A stretch of 64,000 nt of DNA from Enterococcus ratti (GCF_001886195.1 NZ_JXLB01000005.1:1-64000), one strand, 5' to 3'; counted from the stretch's first letter, positions 19,872 to 34,102 are shown. Numbers and translations: made by a program. The notes: generated by a model not told the origin, from the letters alone.

Positions 19872-21862
19872 TTTAGCATCTTCCCGCCTCTTCTTCTTTG
19901 ATACAACCAACCCACTAATGAAATGAGTAAGAATGCGCTACCTGCTAGTGAAATTTTTATTCCTTGTTGATCACCAGTTAAAGGAAATGCTTTTTTCTTT
20001 TGATTTGTCTTTTCCTTTTTTGAACCCTTAGAAGATGCTGAAGAGTTGTTTGTGGCTTGATTTGAATGGTCTTTATTGGTTACATTATTATTTACATTAT
20101 TAACATTATTTATATTATTTTCATTCGTATTATCGGCTATAGGTTCTTCCATTATTTTTTTGTAATGATAAATGACCGTAGGCGTTACTTCATTGAAAAT
20201 CCCTTGCTGTTCACCTTCTATTTTTACAAATTCATACCCCGCAAATTTCTTTTGTTCCGTTTTGTAACGATCCCCATACGCTCCTTGAAGTTGCAGTGCC
20301 TCTTGATCATTAAGCAAATTTTGATTATTTTCATCTACATATTTAACAATAACTGAACGATTAAACACCATATCCATAAACGCTGCGATGTGTTGTTGAT
20401 AAGCCTGTGGATCTACTTTTTGGGCCTCGCCGTGATCAGCACCTTCGACGATTAGTAAGTCTTTGTAACCACTCGACAATTCAAATAATTCTTGTGCATT
20501 AGAAACTGTCACTACTGAATCTATGCTACCATGAATAATCAATTTGGGAATAGTCGCATTCATCATTCCTTTTACAGGAAGATTTCCTGTCGTATTTAAA
20601 TTCATTTCACGATCAAAATAGTATTCTTTCAACAATCCTAAATACAGATCTTCATGTTCTTTATCTGCTACAATATTCAAAATATTCAATAATTGTGACA
20701 ATAGCGGAGCGACTGTTGAACTATACGTAAAGCGTAATTGTTCATCAATGGATTTAAAACCACAATTTTCAATAATTCCTTTTACATTTGTAGGAATATT
20801 TTTAGCTAACACGGACATCATCGTTGCAGCACCCATCGAACCGCCATAAAGTAATATCTTTTGTTGAGGTCTCTCGCTGATCTCACGATTGATCCAATAC
20901 AATACATCATCTGATTCATATTGACCATATGTTACAAAATCTCCACCACTTGTTCCTGTGGCTCTAGACTCAACAAATATCATATTATAACCAGCTTGAT
21001 AAAAGTCATTGTATTCATCCATTACGATCCCGTTATTCCAATTCCCGCGAAAACCGCCATGAATAATAACTGTTTTATCAGAGTTCTGGTTTACATAGTA
21101 GGCATATAAGTCCATCATCTTACCATCTTGATTGTTTAAAGCAGTTCCTTTGATTTGCTGAGTATTTGGATAAAATCCTGTATTTTCTGCTGGTGTAGTG
21201 CCATCATTTTGGCTGTTTGCTAAAGACATGAGTGAACTATCTTTTGCAAATGCAATATCGTAAAGAATATATGTCGTGATTAAGTTTTGAATAGTGTCGA
21301 CTCCTACGTCAAAACGTTCTTTTACATTTTTTTCCATTATCTGATTAATCACAAGCATCATCAGACCTACAGCTGGAATTGCTGAAGTCGCAAAAACATT
21401 TTTAACTTTTTTTCCAAAATAATTTAGATATAATTTACCATTGAAGTTTTCTCCTTTTCCAATCGCATTAATTTCTGCTTCCTCGTCATCTTGCGCTTGT
21501 TTCGTTACTTCTGGTGAGTCATCTACAGTGGGTGGTTCATCTTGTTCAGTAGTTTCTTGCGTTTGATTCGTCTCAGACTCATTGTTTTCCGCATTATCTT
21601 GCGTTTGATCCGTCTCAGACTCATTATTCTCCATACTATCTTGCGTTTGATCTGTCGTTGCCTCTTCTTGTTCTGCTGTCTGCGAAGAATTAATAGACTC
21701 TGTTGATGAGGTTGAAACATTGTTTGTTGCGTCATTCGTGCCTTCAGTTGAAATTTCAAAATTTGTAGAAGAGGAATTTTCTTTACTTTCTTTTGAATGT
21801 ACTAGCTGTTCCCCACTCACTACTAAAGGTGTACTCGTTCCTGATACCATTAAAAAAATCAA
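19868..21862 (-). CDS. Sortase-anchored alpha/beta hydrolase with MucBP-like repeat
   Basis: 664 residues in the open frame. After a hydrophobic start comes a Ser/Thr/Glu/Gln-rich stalk (about 20-120, with a 14-residue tandem repeat), an alpha/beta hydrolase domain (GGSMGAATM nucleophile, HGSIDSVV, ADHGEAQ), a MucBP-like module (VIVKYVDENNQNLL to VIYHYKK), an Asn-rich linker, and a cell-wall anchor with FPLTGDQ, a hydrophobic helix and RRRGGK. The ribosome site and a TTG at 21897 lie upstream, one base out of frame across an A8 tract; with A9 the N-terminus would read MKVLKKKVKKIVHGLLIFLM, a typical signal peptide. Wall anchoring is inferred from this. Confidence 0.75.
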   Translation of the reverse strand: MIFLMVSGTSTPLVVSGEQLVHSKESKENSSSTNFEISTEGTNDATNNVSTSSTESINSSQTAEQEEATTDQTQDSMENNESETDQTQDNAENNESETNQTQETTEQDEPPTVDDSPEVTKQAQDDEEAEINAIGKGENFNGKLYLNYFGKKVKNVFATSAIPAVGLMMLVINQIMEKNVKERFDVGVDTIQNLITTYILYDIAFAKDSSLMSLANSQNDGTTPAENTGFYPNTQQIKGTALNNQDGKMMDLYAYYVNQNSDKTVIIHGGFRGNWNNGIVMDEYNDFYQAGYNMIFVESRATGTSGGDFVTYGQYESDDVLYWINREISERPQQKILLYGGSMGAATMMSVLAKNIPTNVKGIIENCGFKSIDEQLRFTYSSTVAPLLSQLLNILNIVADKEHEDLYLGLLKEYYFDREMNLNTTGNLPVKGMMNATIPKLIIHGSIDSVVTVSNAQELFELSSGYKDLLIVEGADHGEAQKVDPQAYQQHIAAFMDMVFNRSVIVKYVDENNQNLLNDQEALQLQGAYGDRYKTEQKKFAGYEFVKIEGEQQGIFNEVTPTVIYHYKKIMEEPIADNTNENNINNVNNVNNNVTNKDHSNQATNNSSASSKGSKKEKTNQKKKAFPLTGDQQGIKISLAGSAFLLISLVGWLYQRRRGGKMLK
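21559..21664. repeat. 42-bp tandem repeat in the stalk of the anchored hydrolase
   Basis: Two near-perfect 42-base units (21559-21600 and 21601-21642) and the start of a third. They encode 14-residue units of the type DQTQDNAENNESET. The repeat stays in frame, so copy number could change without breaking the protein. Confidence 0.8.
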
Positions 21863-21932
21863 TAACCCGTGTACTATTTTTTTTACTTTTTTTTCAAGAC
21901 TTTCACTCCTTTATTTATCTAAAGGTATTTTA

Positions 21933-21946
21933 TAAAAGCGCTATCA
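21933..21946 (-). promoter_or_regulatory. Possible cre (CcpA) site upstream of the anchored hydrolase
   Basis: On the minus strand TGATAGCGCTTTTA matches the catabolite-responsive element pattern TGWNANCGNTNWCA except for the penultimate base. It lies about 35 bp upstream of the proposed TTG start, where CcpA would repress. Confidence 0.45.
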
Positions 21947-22067
21947 TTTTTTATACAAAAAAATAACTGTTTATATCAAAAAATAAAATAACTAGTTTTT
22001 TATTAATTAGATTTCAATAAGCCCTTTTTTGATTGTTAAATGAAAAATTAATATTTATCTTGTCTAA

Positions 22068-22099
22068 TAAAAAAAGATGCATGTATTTTTCCTGCATCT
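22068..22099 (-). terminator. Terminator of the Nudix gene
   Basis: Stem AGATGCA / TGCATCT followed on the minus strand by seven T residues, about 115 bp beyond the Nudix stop. Confidence 0.75.
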
Positions 22100-22200
22100 C
22101 AAGTAAGTAAACTATTATAAAAATCTAGTTTAGTGAATTTAAAACATCTTTTCTTTGATTCAATTATTCATAAGTTGCCTCTTTTGAAGTTTCCTTCATA

Positions 22201-22226
22201 GTCAGTGTTCGTTGTCAGTGTTCGTT
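22201..22226. repeat. 13-bp tandem duplication over the Nudix stop codon
   Basis: GTCAGTGTTCGTT occurs twice in direct succession. The stop codon of the Nudix gene lies in the right-hand copy, so the duplication follows the coding end and leaves the protein unchanged. Confidence 0.7.
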
Positions 22227-22664
22227 GTTTTTTTGTGCTAACCATTTTTCAATCGCCCAACGATGGCTACCACGTTTTAATTTTTGGATCGCTTCTTCCG
22301 GTGCTACCCACCAAATCTTATTTATTTTTTCAGTCGGTTCCGCTACTTTCTTCCAATTTTTAGCAACGTAAAAATAACCGGGATTGTAATAATAAGTTTG
22401 TCGATAAGTGGAATAAAAATATTCATCCGCTTCTCCTAAATAATAGTCGATAGTTGCCACAATCCCCATTTCTTCCAGTAACTCACGACTAAGTGCTTCT
22501 TTTTTTGATTCAGTTGGTTCAATCTCGCCTCCTGGCAAAAAGAAAGCTTCGTTTGGTGCTTCAATTAATGCTAACGTATCGTTTTTTACTACGATAACAT
22601 AGGATGCATAGCGCGACGTATATTTAACCATTGGTATTTTTTCTCCGAAAACTGGTTTAACCAT
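22215..22664 (-). CDS. Nudix hydrolase
   Basis: 149 residues. The Nudix box GGEIEPTESKKEALSRELLEEMG (G-x5-E-x7-REUXEEXG) is complete, so a metal-dependent diphosphatase acting on a nucleotide or similar compound is expected; the substrate is unknown. It has its own ribosome site (AGGTGG) and terminator, and is probably a single-gene unit. Confidence 0.85.
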   Translation of the reverse strand: MVKPVFGEKIPMVKYTSRYASYVIVVKNDTLALIEAPNEAFFLPGGEIEPTESKKEALSRELLEEMGIVATIDYYLGEADEYFYSTYRQTYYYNPGYFYVAKNWKKVAEPTEKINKIWWVAPEEAIQKLKRGSHRWAIEKWLAQKNNEH

Positions 22665-22796
22665 GTTTTTTGTCCACCTTAAATTTATTTCCTTTCATTT
22701 TACATGAGAGTTTTCTCATAAACAAGCACAACCCTTCTATTTTTTTTTCTTTTTTTGTTATGATAAAAAAAAGAAGAGAAAGGATGTATCTGATTT

Positions 22797-23168
22797 ATGA
22801 AAATGGCTCATACTTGCGTTCGCGTGAAAGACCTTGAGGCTTCTTTAACATTTTATCAACAAGCATTTGGTTTTGAAGAAAGCCGCCGACGTGATTTTCC
22901 AGAAAATAAATTTACACTGGTTTATTTAACTTTACCAGAAGACGACTACGAACTAGAATTAACCTATAACTACAAACATGAATCCTATGATTTAGGTAAC
23001 GGATACGGTCACATTGCCATTGCTTCAGATGATTTAGAAGCACTTCATGAAAAGCATCAAGCTGCAGGTTTTAACGTCACAGATTTAAAAGGGCTACCTG
23101 GAACTGCTCCTTCTTATTATTTTATAGTTGATCCTGACGGCTACAAAATTGAAGTCATTCGTCGCTAA
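22797..23168 (+). CDS. gloA: Lactoylglutathione lyase (glyoxalase I), VOC family
   Basis: 123 residues with the two beta-alpha-beta-beta-beta units of the vicinal oxygen chelate fold. The metal ligands fit H5 (MAHTCVRV), E in LELTYN, H in GYGHIAI and E in YKIEVIRR. It should isomerise the hemithioacetal of methylglyoxal and a low-molecular-weight thiol. AAAGGATG lies about 10 bases before the ATG. Convergent with ntpJ. Confidence 0.85.
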   Translation: MKMAHTCVRVKDLEASLTFYQQAFGFEESRRRDFPENKFTLVYLTLPEDDYELELTYNYKHESYDLGNGYGHIAIASDDLEALHEKHQAAGFNVTDLKGLPGTAPSYYFIVDPDGYKIEVIRR

Positions 23169-23259
23169 TCGCATAGGGTATTCTTTTTCCTGCATTTGTT
23201 ACTTTTAAATTTAAGTGCAAAAGAAACAAAAGTCGCAATTAGCCGGTAACTACAAAAAT

Positions 23260-23299
23260 AACCCAAGGAAGTCAGTACATTTGTCTCATTCCTTGGGTT
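23260..23299. terminator. Bidirectional terminator between gloA and ntpJ
   Basis: Perfect stem AACCCAAGGAA / TTCCTTGGGTT. The plus-strand side is followed by GTTTTT and the minus-strand side by ATTTTTG, so it can serve gloA and ntpJ. Confidence 0.8.
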
Positions 23300-23303
23300 G
23301 TTT

Positions 23304-24650
23304 TTATCCGATCATGATGCTTTCTTCTGGAAGTTTATAATTCGCTTCTTTTTTATTTCCCTTCACTAATAATGAAAAGACAACGGTCATAATTCCTACT
23401 CGACCAATATACATCAAAGAAATAATGACTATTTTTCCGATGAAAGTCAAATCAGGCGTGAGCCCCATCGTCAATCCTACCGTCCCAAAAGCAGAAAAGA
23501 CCTCAAAAGCAATATATTCAATTCCTGAATTTTTAGGGATAGTTTCCGTCACTGACAAAACCATAATGGCTGCTACACATAGCGATAAAGTAACAAAGAA
23601 AAGAGTCAATGCGCGTAAAACAGCAGTTTGACGAATCGTTCGGCCAAATACCTCGGCTCGTGTTTTTCCTTTAAACATTGCGTACATCTGTATAACTAAT
23701 GTTCCTAATGTCGTTGTCTTTAAGCCGCCTGCAGTTGAACCAGACGTTCCGCCAATATACATTAAAAACATGGTCAATATTAATCCAGCATGACTCATTT
23801 GTAAATAATCAACAGAACAATACCCTGCAGTTCGTGGGGTAACACTCATGAAAAAAGTATTCACTAGTTTTTCAACAAATGTTCCTTTTACTAAAGTCAT
23901 TCCGTTTCTTTCCGTAAAGTAAAACAAAATACAACCACCTATCAATAAAATACCCGTGACAGATAAGGCAATCTTTGAATGCAAAGTGATTTTCCTTACA
24001 CGAGGATAGCTTAAAACATCGCGCCACACAATAAAACCTAAGCCGCCTGCAATGACCAGTACTGAAATCACCAACAGCAAATAAACATTTGTTTGATAAT
24101 TTAACAAACTATCTCCCAATAAATCAAAACCCGCATTGCAAAAACTAGAAACTGCATGAAAAATACTAAACCAGATTCCTTTTCCTAAACCAAATTTAGG
24201 CACAAAAACAACACTTAATGCCAATGCTCCAAGTAATTGAATGATGACGGCAAATTTTAAGATGTAGATCATTAAGTTCATCACGCCGGACATTTTTTCA
24301 AGATTTAAGGCTTCTTTTAATACGATGCGCATACTAAAGCTAACTTTTTTCTTGGCGATGGCGAAAAAAATAATCGGCACCATCATAAAACCCAACCCGC
24401 CAATTTCAATCAAAAGCATGAGCAAAAACTGACCGGCACTGTTCCAATGCTCGGCCGTATTCAATGTGGTTAAACCCGTGACGCAAACTGCCGATGTAGC
24501 TGTAAATAGTGCATCAATAAAAGACGTACTTTCACCACTTCGACTAAAAAAAGGTAATGTCAGTAAGCCGCCTCCTAAAAAAATTAAGCAAAAAAAACCA
24601 GCAGAAAGTAACTGAACTGGTGATAATCGTTTTCTTACGTTTTTTTTCAT
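23304..24650 (-). CDS. ntpJ: KtrB/TrkH-type potassium transporter subunit NtpJ
   Basis: 448 residues, multi-pass membrane protein of the TrkH/KtrB family with four M1-P-M2 repeats. Filter-loop segments include SAVCVTGLTT, SSFCNAGFDL, TPRTAGY and SAFGTVGLTMG. In E. hirae NtpJ is the membrane subunit of the KtrII K+ uptake system and is encoded at the end of the Na+-ATPase operon. Here a strong hairpin separates it from ntpD, so it may be transcribed partly on its own. Confidence 0.92.
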   Translation of the reverse strand: MKKNVRKRLSPVQLLSAGFFCLIFLGGGLLTLPFFSRSGESTSFIDALFTATSAVCVTGLTTLNTAEHWNSAGQFLLMLLIEIGGLGFMMVPIIFFAIAKKKVSFSMRIVLKEALNLEKMSGVMNLMIYILKFAVIIQLLGALALSVVFVPKFGLGKGIWFSIFHAVSSFCNAGFDLLGDSLLNYQTNVYLLLVISVLVIAGGLGFIVWRDVLSYPRVRKITLHSKIALSVTGILLIGGCILFYFTERNGMTLVKGTFVEKLVNTFFMSVTPRTAGYCSVDYLQMSHAGLILTMFLMYIGGTSGSTAGGLKTTTLGTLVIQMYAMFKGKTRAEVFGRTIRQTAVLRALTLFFVTLSLCVAAIMVLSVTETIPKNSGIEYIAFEVFSAFGTVGLTMGLTPDLTFIGKIVIISLMYIGRVGIMTVVFSLLVKGNKKEANYKLPEESIMIG

Positions 24651-24710
24651 AGCAGTCCTTCCTTTATATTACATGTTTCAAAATAGCAATAGCATTATTT
24701 CAAGAAAACA

Positions 24711-24749
24711 AGCGTAAGAAGAAAAAAGACAAGTTTTTCTTCTTACGCT
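24711..24749 (-). terminator. Strong hairpin between ntpD and ntpJ
   Basis: A perfect 16-bp inverted repeat (24711-24726 with 24734-24749) with a 7-base loop. On the minus strand it ends in CTTACGCTTGTTTTC. It should terminate most ntp transcripts before ntpJ. The 149-bp gap holds no open frame that looks like ntpH. Confidence 0.7.
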
Positions 24750-24799
24750 GATTTCGCTACTTAAAATACATTCAGTTGAAACAACAAATGTTTTCAGAT

Positions 24800-28906
<4,107 letters not shown>

Positions 28907-28917
<11 letters not shown>

Positions 28918-29893
28918 AGACCTGTCTCATCCTTTCTTTTAATTGCTCAATGGAAAATTTATTTCGCTTTCCAATCACCAACAGCCGTAAATTTTTACTT
29001 TCCACTTCCTTGGCATTTAAAAAAGCTAATAGCGGCAATGGACCAAAAGCTTGCGTTTGAGCCGCTTGATAAAATGAGCTTAAATAGTCATCTTTTAATT
29101 TTTCCAAACTCACTAAATCAATCATCCCCTCATGAATCACTTGTTTTAATAAATCACTATAGACAGTAGTAAGCAAAAATTGCGTATAAGTTTCCATTGT
29201 TCCACGAACAAAGGACAATAATAATTCTTTAGGAATACTCCCTGAGCTTGAAATAACAGTAGACATGAACCCAAGGGATCGTCCTTGCAAAATGCCTCTT
29301 GCAGTAGTGGTAACATTAGTCAGATCAATAAAAGCAATAATTTCTTCTAATAGTTCAGGATAACCAAGTTGTTCACCTAATCGCCGTTGCTCAGTTAAAA
29401 AACAGCGATCGTAGATAACGTCAATCCCTTGTAAAATAGCAGATTCTTCACAGTACGCATGGACTTCTTGGATGCAACACATAATATTTTCTGGTAGTTG
29501 AGAAGAAGCTTGAGTGTGAATCGCGTCTTTTAACACATCTAATGGATAAAAACCATCATTAATATAAAACTGGTCTAAGTTTTGACCCGTCATTTCTGCT
29601 TTTGTCAACACTTTCAAATTATGAAATGTATAACGCATCGTATAAAGCCAAACAATATCTGGCTCTGGAGAACATTCTTTTAACCATTCAAATAAATTAC
29701 TTCTTTCTTTTGAAATATTTTTTTCAAAATCTTTTTCAAATCCTTCGTAAATATATGATTGATAACAGGTAGATTTCAAAAGCTCCCCAAATGAATTAAC
29801 CGAGTCTGCTTGTAGCATTTGCTCAAATGTGTCTTTTGACAACAATTCTAGTTCTCTTTCACGAATCAAGGGATTCAATTCATGATACTTCAT
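28907..29893 (-). CDS. ntpC: V-type Na+-ATPase subunit C/d (NtpC)
   Basis: 328 residues. Funnel-shaped subunit linking the D-F shaft to the c-ring. The mostly helical sequence with [20 protein letters not shown] at the start and [18 protein letters not shown] matches the family. It lies between ntpE and ntpG in the usual order. Confidence 0.93.
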
Positions 29894-29906
29894 CTAACGG
29901 TCCCTC

Positions 29907-30491
29907 CTAGTCAAATAATTTTCTAGCAATTTCAGCACTCATCGTCTCTTGAAGTTCTTTGATCAAATGACTAAATAAAAAATTATATTGGATTCCATGG
30001 CTCTCAATAATAAAACCCGCTTGGTCTTTTTCAAAATGTTCTTCAAGCACTAATTCAAAAGGAAGTCCCTTTTGCCATTCTTCCATTAAAGAAGGTGTGA
30101 AGTATGCAGCTGTTTTTTCTCCTAGAATCAAGGAAGCTTTTCCGTTTATTGTCAAAGTCTGTAGCATTTTTTTCATTAATTCCAATTGTTCCTCTTTTGG
30201 CTTATTTTCTAATTGCGTCACAGCTTCCGTGAATAACCGTTGCAAAATCGCTTGTTTTTCAGTTAATATTTGCTGCTTTACTTGCATTTTTTGTTTGCTT
30301 CGTAACTGTCGATATTTTTTTTCGACTTCTGCCAATTGTTTGACTTTTTCTTTTTGAAAGTTCTCTTCCATTTGCAACCGTTTTTCTTCAAATTGCTGAT
30401 CAATTTCCTTACGCTTCGTTTCTTCAAAACGCTTTCTTTCTTGTTGCGCTTCTTCATTTATTTGAGTGATGATTTTTTCAATCGCATTCAC
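29907..30491 (-). CDS. ntpE: V-type Na+-ATPase subunit E (peripheral stalk)
   Basis: 194 residues. The N-terminal half is a long charged helix rich in Lys, Glu and Gln (EEAQQERKRFEETKRKEID), which pairs with NtpF to form the peripheral stalk; the globular C-terminal half binds the head. AGGAGG lies before the start. Confidence 0.92.
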   Translation of the reverse strand: MNAIEKIITQINEEAQQERKRFEETKRKEIDQQFEEKRLQMEENFQKEKVKQLAEVEKKYRQLRSKQKMQVKQQILTEKQAILQRLFTEAVTQLENKPKEEQLELMKKMLQTLTINGKASLILGEKTAAYFTPSLMEEWQKGLPFELVLEEHFEKDQAGFIIESHGIQYNFLFSHLIKELQETMSAEIARKLFD

Positions 30492-30506
30492 CGTCGTTCC
30501 TCCTTA

Positions 30507-31004
<498 letters not shown>

Positions 31005-32999
31005 CTATTTTCTCTTATGGTTGATATTGACGTATTTTTCCACTGTTTTTAACGGCTTGAAGGTACGTCCTCCTCCAGTGTAAAATTTTCCAAAAAATTC
31101 AACATATTGCAGCCTCGCACCATGCACATAGGCACTTAAAAGTGTTAAAAACATATTTAACGCATGAAGCGCGATAATCAACAGGATTCCTAGACTAAAG
31201 CGAGCCGCAAATGGCATGAAAGCAACCAGCATATTAAATGCTGCACCAATGCTTCCGCCAGAAATACCTAGTGCCATTAATCGTGTATAACTCACTAAAT
31301 CACCGATGTATCCCGTTAATCCATATAGCTGATAAGCCCCTTTTGCTAGCCCTTTTACTTTAGACGAAGACTGAAAAATCGGGATAACTAAGATGCACAA
31401 CGCTGAAATAATTGCCAAAGCACTTCCTAGGTACACAAAAGCATTATTTTTTATGATCATCATTCCCAGTAAAATAAAAAGAATGCCAAGTAATATCCCT
31501 TGCCAAGCAAATCCATCACTGACTGCTTCAATATAAGCTTTTCGTTTGAGTTGTTCTTTTGCAGCAATAAATAAGCCAACTAAAATTTGAATCAAACCAA
31601 AAATAACGGATAAAATCAATATCGTATTTACATCATCTGTAGTAGACAACAGTGGAAAAGGCAAATGAACGCCAAAAACTGTTTTAGGCAATGCCAATCC
31701 AAAAAATGAACTGTAAATAAATCCCCAAATAATAGAAGGAATTGCTAAAATTTCAAAAAATTTAATAAAACGCTGGATTTCTCTTGGCATTATGATAAAC
31801 TTTTGAAGCATAAAAGCTCCTAAAAACATGAGTAAACCATAACCAATATCAGCCACCATCATTCCAAAAAATACAAGATAAAAAGGGGTCATCCAAGGCG
31901 TTGGATCAACTTCTTGATATTTTGGCAAACTATACATTTCCGTTAACATCTCAAAAGGAGCCACAATTGGATGATTTTTTAATTTTGTTGGCACTTCTTC
32001 TACGATTTCTTTTTCTGTCGGTTTTTCAAAATTTAAATAAACTTCTTCGGACAACCGAACGCTTTGTAAACTTTGAATTAATTCTTGTTTTTCCTCACTC
32101 CCCACCCAGCCTTGAATAAAAATCAAATAAGGCGTGTGAATTAAATGGTCTTTAACTGCTTCACGCTCCATCCGTGCAAGAAAAATTTCTTCTGTCCATT
32201 CAAGCTCTTTGATATAACCACTACAAGTACCAATAGACGCAGACAACTGTTTTTGTTGTTTATTTATCTCTTGTAACCGTTGCTTAGTAATATTTAGTTG
32301 TTGGCGAGGTATATTCTCATATGAATAATCTTCCTTTACAAATCCATACCGGTTAGCAATTTCTTCCACACGCGAATACTCCGACTGTAAAACGACATAC
32401 GCAAAATAAACGGTTGTTGGTGAAGCGTTGATTTCTTCTAGGTAAGCTCCTTTTATTTTTGCTATTTCTTTTTTGAACAATTCCGCGTTCTTTGAATTAA
32501 CCGTACCAATAACTAAAGTTGTCGTTTGACTACAAAATGCTGCTGGAGAGACAGTCAGATTTTGCCAATTATTCAACCATATCTCTTCATTTTCTACCAT
32601 TTGACGTTGTTCTGTTAGTTTTTCCCACTGCTTTTTTAACCGTAAGACTTCATTAATTTTTTTTGAAAAATCTTCTTCATCATACGTCTGCTCTAGCTCT
32701 TGCAACGAAAGCTCAAATCGTTTCAAATGCTTTTTTTTCTGCGTTTTTTCCCCATGATGTTCAATAAATTGAACTGCTGTACGTATATCTGCTAATTGAT
32801 GAGACAAAGCAGAAACTTCTTTTTTGTTATCAACGATCAATCTTTCAGGAAAATATGTATCTACCCATTGATTGTTTTCAAGTTCTTGAAACAGATCACG
32901 AATTTCCACCGCATGAATTCCTTGAACCGCTTGTAAAAGGCGTTCTTGATTCTTTTTATCTGATAGAAGGGTCACTTTTTCCATTTTAGTGACAGCCAT
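31005..32999 (-). CDS. ntpI: V-type Na+-ATPase subunit I (a)
   Basis: 664 residues. The N-terminal half (about 1-330) is the cytosolic arm with coiled coils; the C-terminal half has 7-8 TM helices and [12 protein letters not shown], whose Arg separates the two ion half-channels. The stator partner of the K ring. The start lies 14 bp inside the end of ntpF. Confidence 0.95.
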   Translation of the reverse strand: MAVTKMEKVTLLSDKKNQERLLQAVQGIHAVEIRDLFQELENNQWVDTYFPERLIVDNKKEVSALSHQLADIRTAVQFIEHHGEKTQKKKHLKRFELSLQELEQTYDEEDFSKKINEVLRLKKQWEKLTEQRQMVENEEIWLNNWQNLTVSPAAFCSQTTTLVIGTVNSKNAELFKKEIAKIKGAYLEEINASPTTVYFAYVVLQSEYSRVEEIANRYGFVKEDYSYENIPRQQLNITKQRLQEINKQQKQLSASIGTCSGYIKELEWTEEIFLARMEREAVKDHLIHTPYLIFIQGWVGSEEKQELIQSLQSVRLSEEVYLNFEKPTEKEIVEEVPTKLKNHPIVAPFEMLTEMYSLPKYQEVDPTPWMTPFYLVFFGMMVADIGYGLLMFLGAFMLQKFIIMPREIQRFIKFFEILAIPSIIWGFIYSSFFGLALPKTVFGVHLPFPLLSTTDDVNTILILSVIFGLIQILVGLFIAAKEQLKRKAYIEAVSDGFAWQGILLGILFILLGMMIIKNNAFVYLGSALAIISALCILVIPIFQSSSKVKGLAKGAYQLYGLTGYIGDLVSYTRLMALGISGGSIGAAFNMLVAFMPFAARFSLGILLIIALHALNMFLTLLSAYVHGARLQYVEFFGKFYTGGGRTFKPLKTVEKYVNINHKRK

Positions 33000-33348
33000 T
33001 TTTTTCTTTCATCCTTTCAATAATCTCATTTGTTATCTTTTTTTTATTCAATTCTTCTGTTTCTTGCTGTTTTAAATATGTTTTTTCGATTTCAAAAACT
33101 TTTTGACGAAATTGATCCAAAATTAGTTCAAGCTTTTGTTGTTCTTCAACGGTTATCTCCTCTTCTGTTTTTCTTTTTTCTTTAATTAGTTTCACTAATC
33201 GCTCTTGATAGGCTTTATTTAATAACACTATTTCATCATTTTTTAATTTTTCATATTGTGAAAGTTCTTCCTTTATTTTTTCTTTTTTTTGATGATTACT
33301 TTCTTCTGTTTCTTTTATTTTTGTTAAAATCCGTGCCATTTCTGTCAT
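32986..33348 (-). CDS. ntpF: V-type Na+-ATPase subunit G (NtpF), first gene of operon
   Basis: 120 residues, almost entirely a charged coiled-coil helix ([20 protein letters not shown]), the partner of NtpE in the peripheral stalk. The frame can be extended to 33396, but that would run over the terminator-like hairpin in the leader; AAGGGGGG stands 7 bases before the ATG at 33348. Confidence 0.88.
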   Translation of the reverse strand: MTEMARILTKIKETEESNHQKKEKIKEELSQYEKLKNDEIVLLNKAYQERLVKLIKEKRKTEEEITVEEQQKLELILDQFRQKVFEIEKTYLKQQETEELNKKKITNEIIERMKEKNGCH

Positions 33349-33510
33349 CACCATTCCCCCCTTTCGATTAAAAAAGAGTACACGCTCTCGTTTCATTGAA
33401 AGAATGTACCCTTTTACTAAACTGAATTAGGCCTTTCAAAAGTGTTCTTCTCACCCCTTGAAGAACGCAATCCTTGAAGCATAAGCCCAACCATTTTTTA
33501 TTTGCTATTT
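33349..33510 (-). promoter_or_regulatory. Structured 5' leader of the ntp operon with attenuator hairpin
   Basis: About 160 nt separate the predicted start site (near 33510) from ntpF. The RNA can form GTTCTTC / GAAGAAC around an AAGGGGTGA loop, contains the direct repeat CTTCAAGG, and ends in a stem AAAGGGTACA / TGTACTCTTT (33373-33414) that runs into six T residues, an intrinsic-terminator shape ahead of the first gene. The ntp operon of E. hirae responds to Na+; a sensing leader is an inference here, and I did not match it to a riboswitch consensus. Confidence 0.6.
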
Positions 33511-33516
33511 GTAACT

Positions 33517-33544
33517 ATTGTATCAAAATAGAAAAAAAATACAA
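33517..33544 (-). promoter_or_regulatory. Promoter of the ntp operon
   Basis: Minus strand: TTGTAT, 16-base spacer, TACAAT, with a TG one base before the -10 (extended -10). The spacer is T-rich. It is the only convincing promoter upstream of ntpF. Confidence 0.7.
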
Positions 33545-34102
33545 GAAAAATTCGCATTTTGCTTTCGAAAATTTGTTTTTTTTAACATAGTATTCAAGAA
33601 AAATAAAATTTCTTCATATTATATATGATAAAAAATAGGTTAAAAGATTTTTTTATTTTTATCTGAATGAATATTCTAAAATAAAAAAACAAATTAGAAT
33701 GTTGCTTAATAGAATTACAGAAAAACAATCGATCAAACAAACTGCTTTTTGATATTTATCTAGCTATCTACTTATCAATACTTGTTCTTTAGAAAAGACT
33801 TACATTCATTCATATTAGATTGTTAAGCGCTATCATAAATTTAGAAAATAACTACGTATACGGCATACTAAGCAAGTCTGTCCTACTAAATAATTAAGTA
33901 CTGAAAGAACAAGCTCATTATTTAAATAACAGATATTGGATATTTTAATTACAAGAATAAAAAATGAATATTCTTAATAGACTCTAACATTTCATTCATT
34001 TGGTTAATCCTTTTAGCCTATTCTCCTTTAATTTTTGTTTCGACAATATTTGTCGACAGCTACCTTATTTTTTTCTTTTTTCCTGTTAAAATTTATGTTA
34101 TT
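33545..34102. other. Long AT-rich intergenic region upstream of ntp
   Basis: No credible gene in about 560 bp. It contains a palindrome at 34040-34056 with the same centre as the CggR operator, and an imperfect cre-like AAGCGCTATCA near 33828. No terminator for the decayed fbp gene could be recognised. Confidence 0.45.

Noticed and set aside
20066-20356. 96-codon plus-strand frame opposite the anchored hydrolase
   Set aside because: It mirrors the Asn-rich linker and MucBP-like region on the other strand, is made of Ile/Phe/Tyr runs and has no ribosome site.
21559-21664. Short tandem repeats considered as a CRISPR array
   Set aside because: The units are contiguous, in frame and coding; there are no spacers and no cas genes in the window.
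33820-33842. cre-like AAGCGCTATCA upstream of the ntp operon
   Set aside because: It needs a one-base insertion to fit the catabolite-responsive element pattern and lies about 300 bp from the promoter.
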